From Chlorobiota bacterium (GTDB taxonomy: Bacteria; Bacteroidota; Ignavibacteria; Ignavibacteriales; Ignavibacteriaceae): a DNA stretch of 7,183 nt. The stretch is from positions 1 through 7,183 of the forward strand of contig RHKR01000107.1 in the NCBI GenBank assembly GCA_008363265.1. The letters run 5' to 3'. Made by a program: the position numbers and the translations under genes. The notes under the pieces were generated by a model, which worked only from the letters and a program-made list of their open reading frames with translations, was not told the origin of the DNA and searched no databases. This document shows, in pieces, positions 5,326-7,183 of the stretch (position 1 is the stretch's first letter; every line of letters starts with the position of its first letter).

Positions 5326-7113
5326 TTAGGCAGCGATTTCCTGATCTTTGTACTGGAGCTGGTAGAGCTTGAAGTATAGCCCCCTCTTTTCGAGGAGCTC
5401 TTCGTGCGTTCCCATCTCCTTCATCTCGCCTTTGTGCATAACGATGATCTTGTCGGCATTTCTGATGGTCGAAAGCCTGTGGGCGATAACAATGGCCGTT
5501 CTTCCTTCGAGAAGTGTATCGATGGCCGATTGTATCATTTTCTCGGTCTCGGTATCAACGCTTGAGGTGGCCTCATCAAGAATAAGTATCTGCGGATCAT
5601 GCGCGAGTGCCCGGGCGAACGAAACAAGCTGCTTCTGCCCCACGGAAAGTGTCGCGCCCCTCTCTTTTACCGGTTCGTCGTACTTCTTCGGAAGAAGCTC
5701 GATGAAACGGTGCGCGCCTACATGGCGGGCGGCGGCCTCGATCATCTCATCGGTAATGGCAGGATCGTTCATGCCGATATTCGATTTGATCGTACCGAAG
5801 AAGAGGAACACATCCTGCAGCACGATCGATATCTTCTGCCTCAGTTCCCTCTTGTCAACTTCGCGGATATCGACTCCATCAACCTTGATGCTTCCCTTGT
5901 TGATGTCGTAGAAGCGGGTAAGAATGTTTATAATGCTGGTTTTTCCCGCGCCTGTTGCACCAACTATGGCTACAGTTTCGCCGGGATTGATCGAGAAAGA
6001 GATGTTTTTCAGCACGTAATCATCCTGATTGTAAGCGAAACAGACATTCTCGAAGTCGATCTTCCCCTTTACCTGTCCGAGCGGTTTCGGGTTTTCAGGG
6101 TTCTGTATCATCGTCTGATCATCAAGCAGTGTGAATATCCGCTCCGATGATGCCATGGCCGTCTGCATGATATTGTACTTTTCAGAAAGGTCCCGGATCG
6201 GCCGGAAGAACATTTCAGTATACTGAATGAACGCGAAAAGCACGCCGAGTGATATCTGCTCCTGCACCACCTGACCGCCGCCATACCAGATTATAAGGGC
6301 AATGGCAGCCGAAGAGATCAACTCCACACCGGGGAAAAAGATGGCGTAGTAGAACACCGATCTGATATTCTCATCCCTGTGGTCACCGTTTATCTTGGCG
6401 AAGGTCTTTGCTTCATCCTTCTCTTTGTTGAACAGACGGGTAACGCTCATGCCGGTGATGTGCTCCTGCATGTACGAGTTAAGCCTCGCGAGGTACATCC
6501 TGATATCGCGGTATGACTCACGCACCTTTTTCCTGAAGAGGAATGTTCCGTAGATCAGGAAGGGCAGAACCGAAAGGGTGATCAGCGACAACTGCCAGTC
6601 GATAAAGAACATGAATCCGAGGATCCAGAGAATGATGAATACATCGCTGAAAACCATCACTATACCGGAAGTGAAGAGTTCGTTGAGCGACTCCACATCG
6701 TTCGTAACACGGGTTACCAGCCTTCCGATCGGTGTCTTGTCGAAGAAACTGACCGAGAGTTTCTGGGTATGTCTGAAGAGCCTCCTCCTGAGATCGAGGA
6801 TCGTCTTCTGTCCAAGAAGCTGCGTGAAGTAGGTAAGAACATACTGGATCACCGCCTGAACAGCGAGCGCGCCAAAGAGACCGAGGGTCAGTATCACGAG
6901 CCCGTCGAAGTCTTTGTTCAATATTTTATCATCGATCGCCACTTTGGTAAGCCAGGGGCGGAGCGGTCCGAGCCCGGCGACCAAAATATTCAGAAGAATG
7001 GCCAGAACAACATACTTTTTGTAGGGCTTCACGAACTCGAGAAGCCTTTTCATCAGCTTCGAGTCGTACGCTTTACCTAATATTTCATCATCATGGTGTG
7101 GTTTGGCAGCCAT
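5326..7113 (-). CDS. ABC exporter half-transporter (fused membrane and ATPase domains), MsbA/MdlB-like
   Basis: This 595-residue protein has the usual exporter length. Six membrane helices are visible at about 34-50, 71-95, 149-170, 173-193, 252-276 and 287-303, followed by a nucleotide-binding domain (about 352-587). In that domain are a Walker A GATGAGKT (385-392), Q-loop Gln433, signature LSVGQ (489-493), Walker B ILILDE (509-514), D-loop SSVD (516-519) and H-loop His545. The signature has Val where LSGGQ is usual; LSVGQ is common in MdlB-like exporters, so activity is expected. It works as a dimer in the inner membrane, exporting lipid, peptide or drug; the substrate cannot be told. An AGGA overlaps the stop codon of the preceding gene, and only 6 bases separate that stop from this ATG. 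The two genes are therefore co-transcribed. A partner half-transporter was not seen, so homodimer or heterodimer is open. Confidence 0.96.
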   Translation of the reverse strand: MAAKPHHDDEILGKAYDSKLMKRLLEFVKPYKKYVVLAILLNILVAGLGPLRPWLTKVAIDDKILNKDFDGLVILTLGLFGALAVQAVIQYVLTYFTQLLGQKTILDLRRRLFRHTQKLSVSFFDKTPIGRLVTRVTNDVESLNELFTSGIVMVFSDVFIILWILGFMFFIDWQLSLITLSVLPFLIYGTFLFRKKVRESYRDIRMYLARLNSYMQEHITGMSVTRLFNKEKDEAKTFAKINGDHRDENIRSVFYYAIFFPGVELISSAAIALIIWYGGGQVVQEQISLGVLFAFIQYTEMFFRPIRDLSEKYNIMQTAMASSERIFTLLDDQTMIQNPENPKPLGQVKGKIDFENVCFAYNQDDYVLKNISFSINPGETVAIVGATGAGKTSIINILTRFYDINKGSIKVDGVDIREVDKRELRQKISIVLQDVFLFFGTIKSNIGMNDPAITDEMIEAAARHVGAHRFIELLPKKYDEPVKERGATLSVGQKQLVSFARALAHDPQILILDEATSSVDTETEKMIQSAIDTLLEGRTAIVIAHRLSTIRNADKIIVMHKGEMKEMGTHEELLEKRGLYFKLYQLQYKDQEIAA

Positions 7114-7117
7114 CAGG

Positions 7118-7121
7118 TCCT
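7118..7121 (-). promoter_or_regulatory. Ribosome binding site of the ABC gene, overlapping the upstream stop codon
   Basis: The minus strand reads TAGGA then CCTG then ATG: an AGGA with a short 4-base spacer that shares bases with the upstream gene's TAG stop. This favours translational coupling of the two genes. Confidence 0.5.
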
Positions 7122-7183
7122 ATATGATCTTGTAATATTTCTCATTACCGAAGAACGACTTTATGTTGCCAACGGTAGTGTCG
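7120..7183 (-). CDS. C-terminal end of an unidentified gene upstream of the ABC transporter
   Basis: On the minus strand one frame is open from the right edge (first full codon at 7182) to a TAG at 7120-7122. It gives 20 residues ending in NEKYYKII. The other two frames hit stops within this stretch. The stop lies 6 bases before the ABC start, and its TAG forms part of the AGGA ribosome binding site of that gene, which is typical of an operon. The tail is too short to identify a family; it does not look like the usual end of an ABC half-transporter. Confidence 0.65.
   Translation of the reverse strand, partial: DTTVGNIKSFFGNEKYYKII

Noticed and set aside
5369..6150. 180- and 183-residue plus-strand reading frames opposite the ABC ATPase domain
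   Set aside because: Antisense to intact Walker and signature motifs; no independent coding signal.

Overview
The window is about 7.2 kb of bacterial chromosome of moderate GC content. It is gene-dense and consists mostly of housekeeping and accessory metabolic genes. The class I fructose-1,6-bisphosphatase, the DUF4143-type AAA ATPase, the generally weak Shine-Dalgarno sequences and the AT-rich spacers together suggest the Bacteroidota/Chlorobiota/Ignavibacteria neighbourhood. That placement is inferred from protein style only; there is no rRNA or other marker to confirm it.

Layout from left to right: (i) a minus-strand AAA ATPase (AAA_14 + DUF4143 type) cut by the left edge. Its 5' leader carries two tandem copies of a 21-bp repeat, each containing a perfect 15-bp palindrome. 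(ii) A minus-strand MutX-like Nudix hydrolase. (iii) Divergent from it, a plus-strand GH13 alpha-amylase-family protein with the nucleophile and the third catalytic aspartate both apparently replaced. (iv) Convergent with that, a minus-strand MarR-family regulator. Behind its stop codon lies a short second copy of its coding tail. (v) A 282-bp intergenic stretch with a palindrome over a TATAAT box, a heptad tandem repeat and two GC-rich palindromes. (vi) A 90-residue plus-strand orphan gene. (vii) A bidirectional terminator, then minus-strand fbp. (viii) A hairpin, then a minus-strand ABC exporter half-transporter, and the last 20 codons of an upstream gene in the same operon at the right edge.

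Functionally the genes are mostly independent units: sugar phosphate metabolism (fbp), nucleotide-pool sanitation (Nudix), export (ABC) and regulation (MarR). There are only weak hints of common pathways. fbp and the GH13 protein are both carbohydrate-related but lie in separate transcription units.

The observations most worth following are the apparent GH13 pseudoenzyme and the tandem palindromic operator-like leader of the AAA ATPase, including two six-codon leader ORFs. The duplicated MarR tail and the heptad/GC-palindrome intergenic repeat come next. No CRISPR array, tRNA, rRNA or transposase gene was seen.
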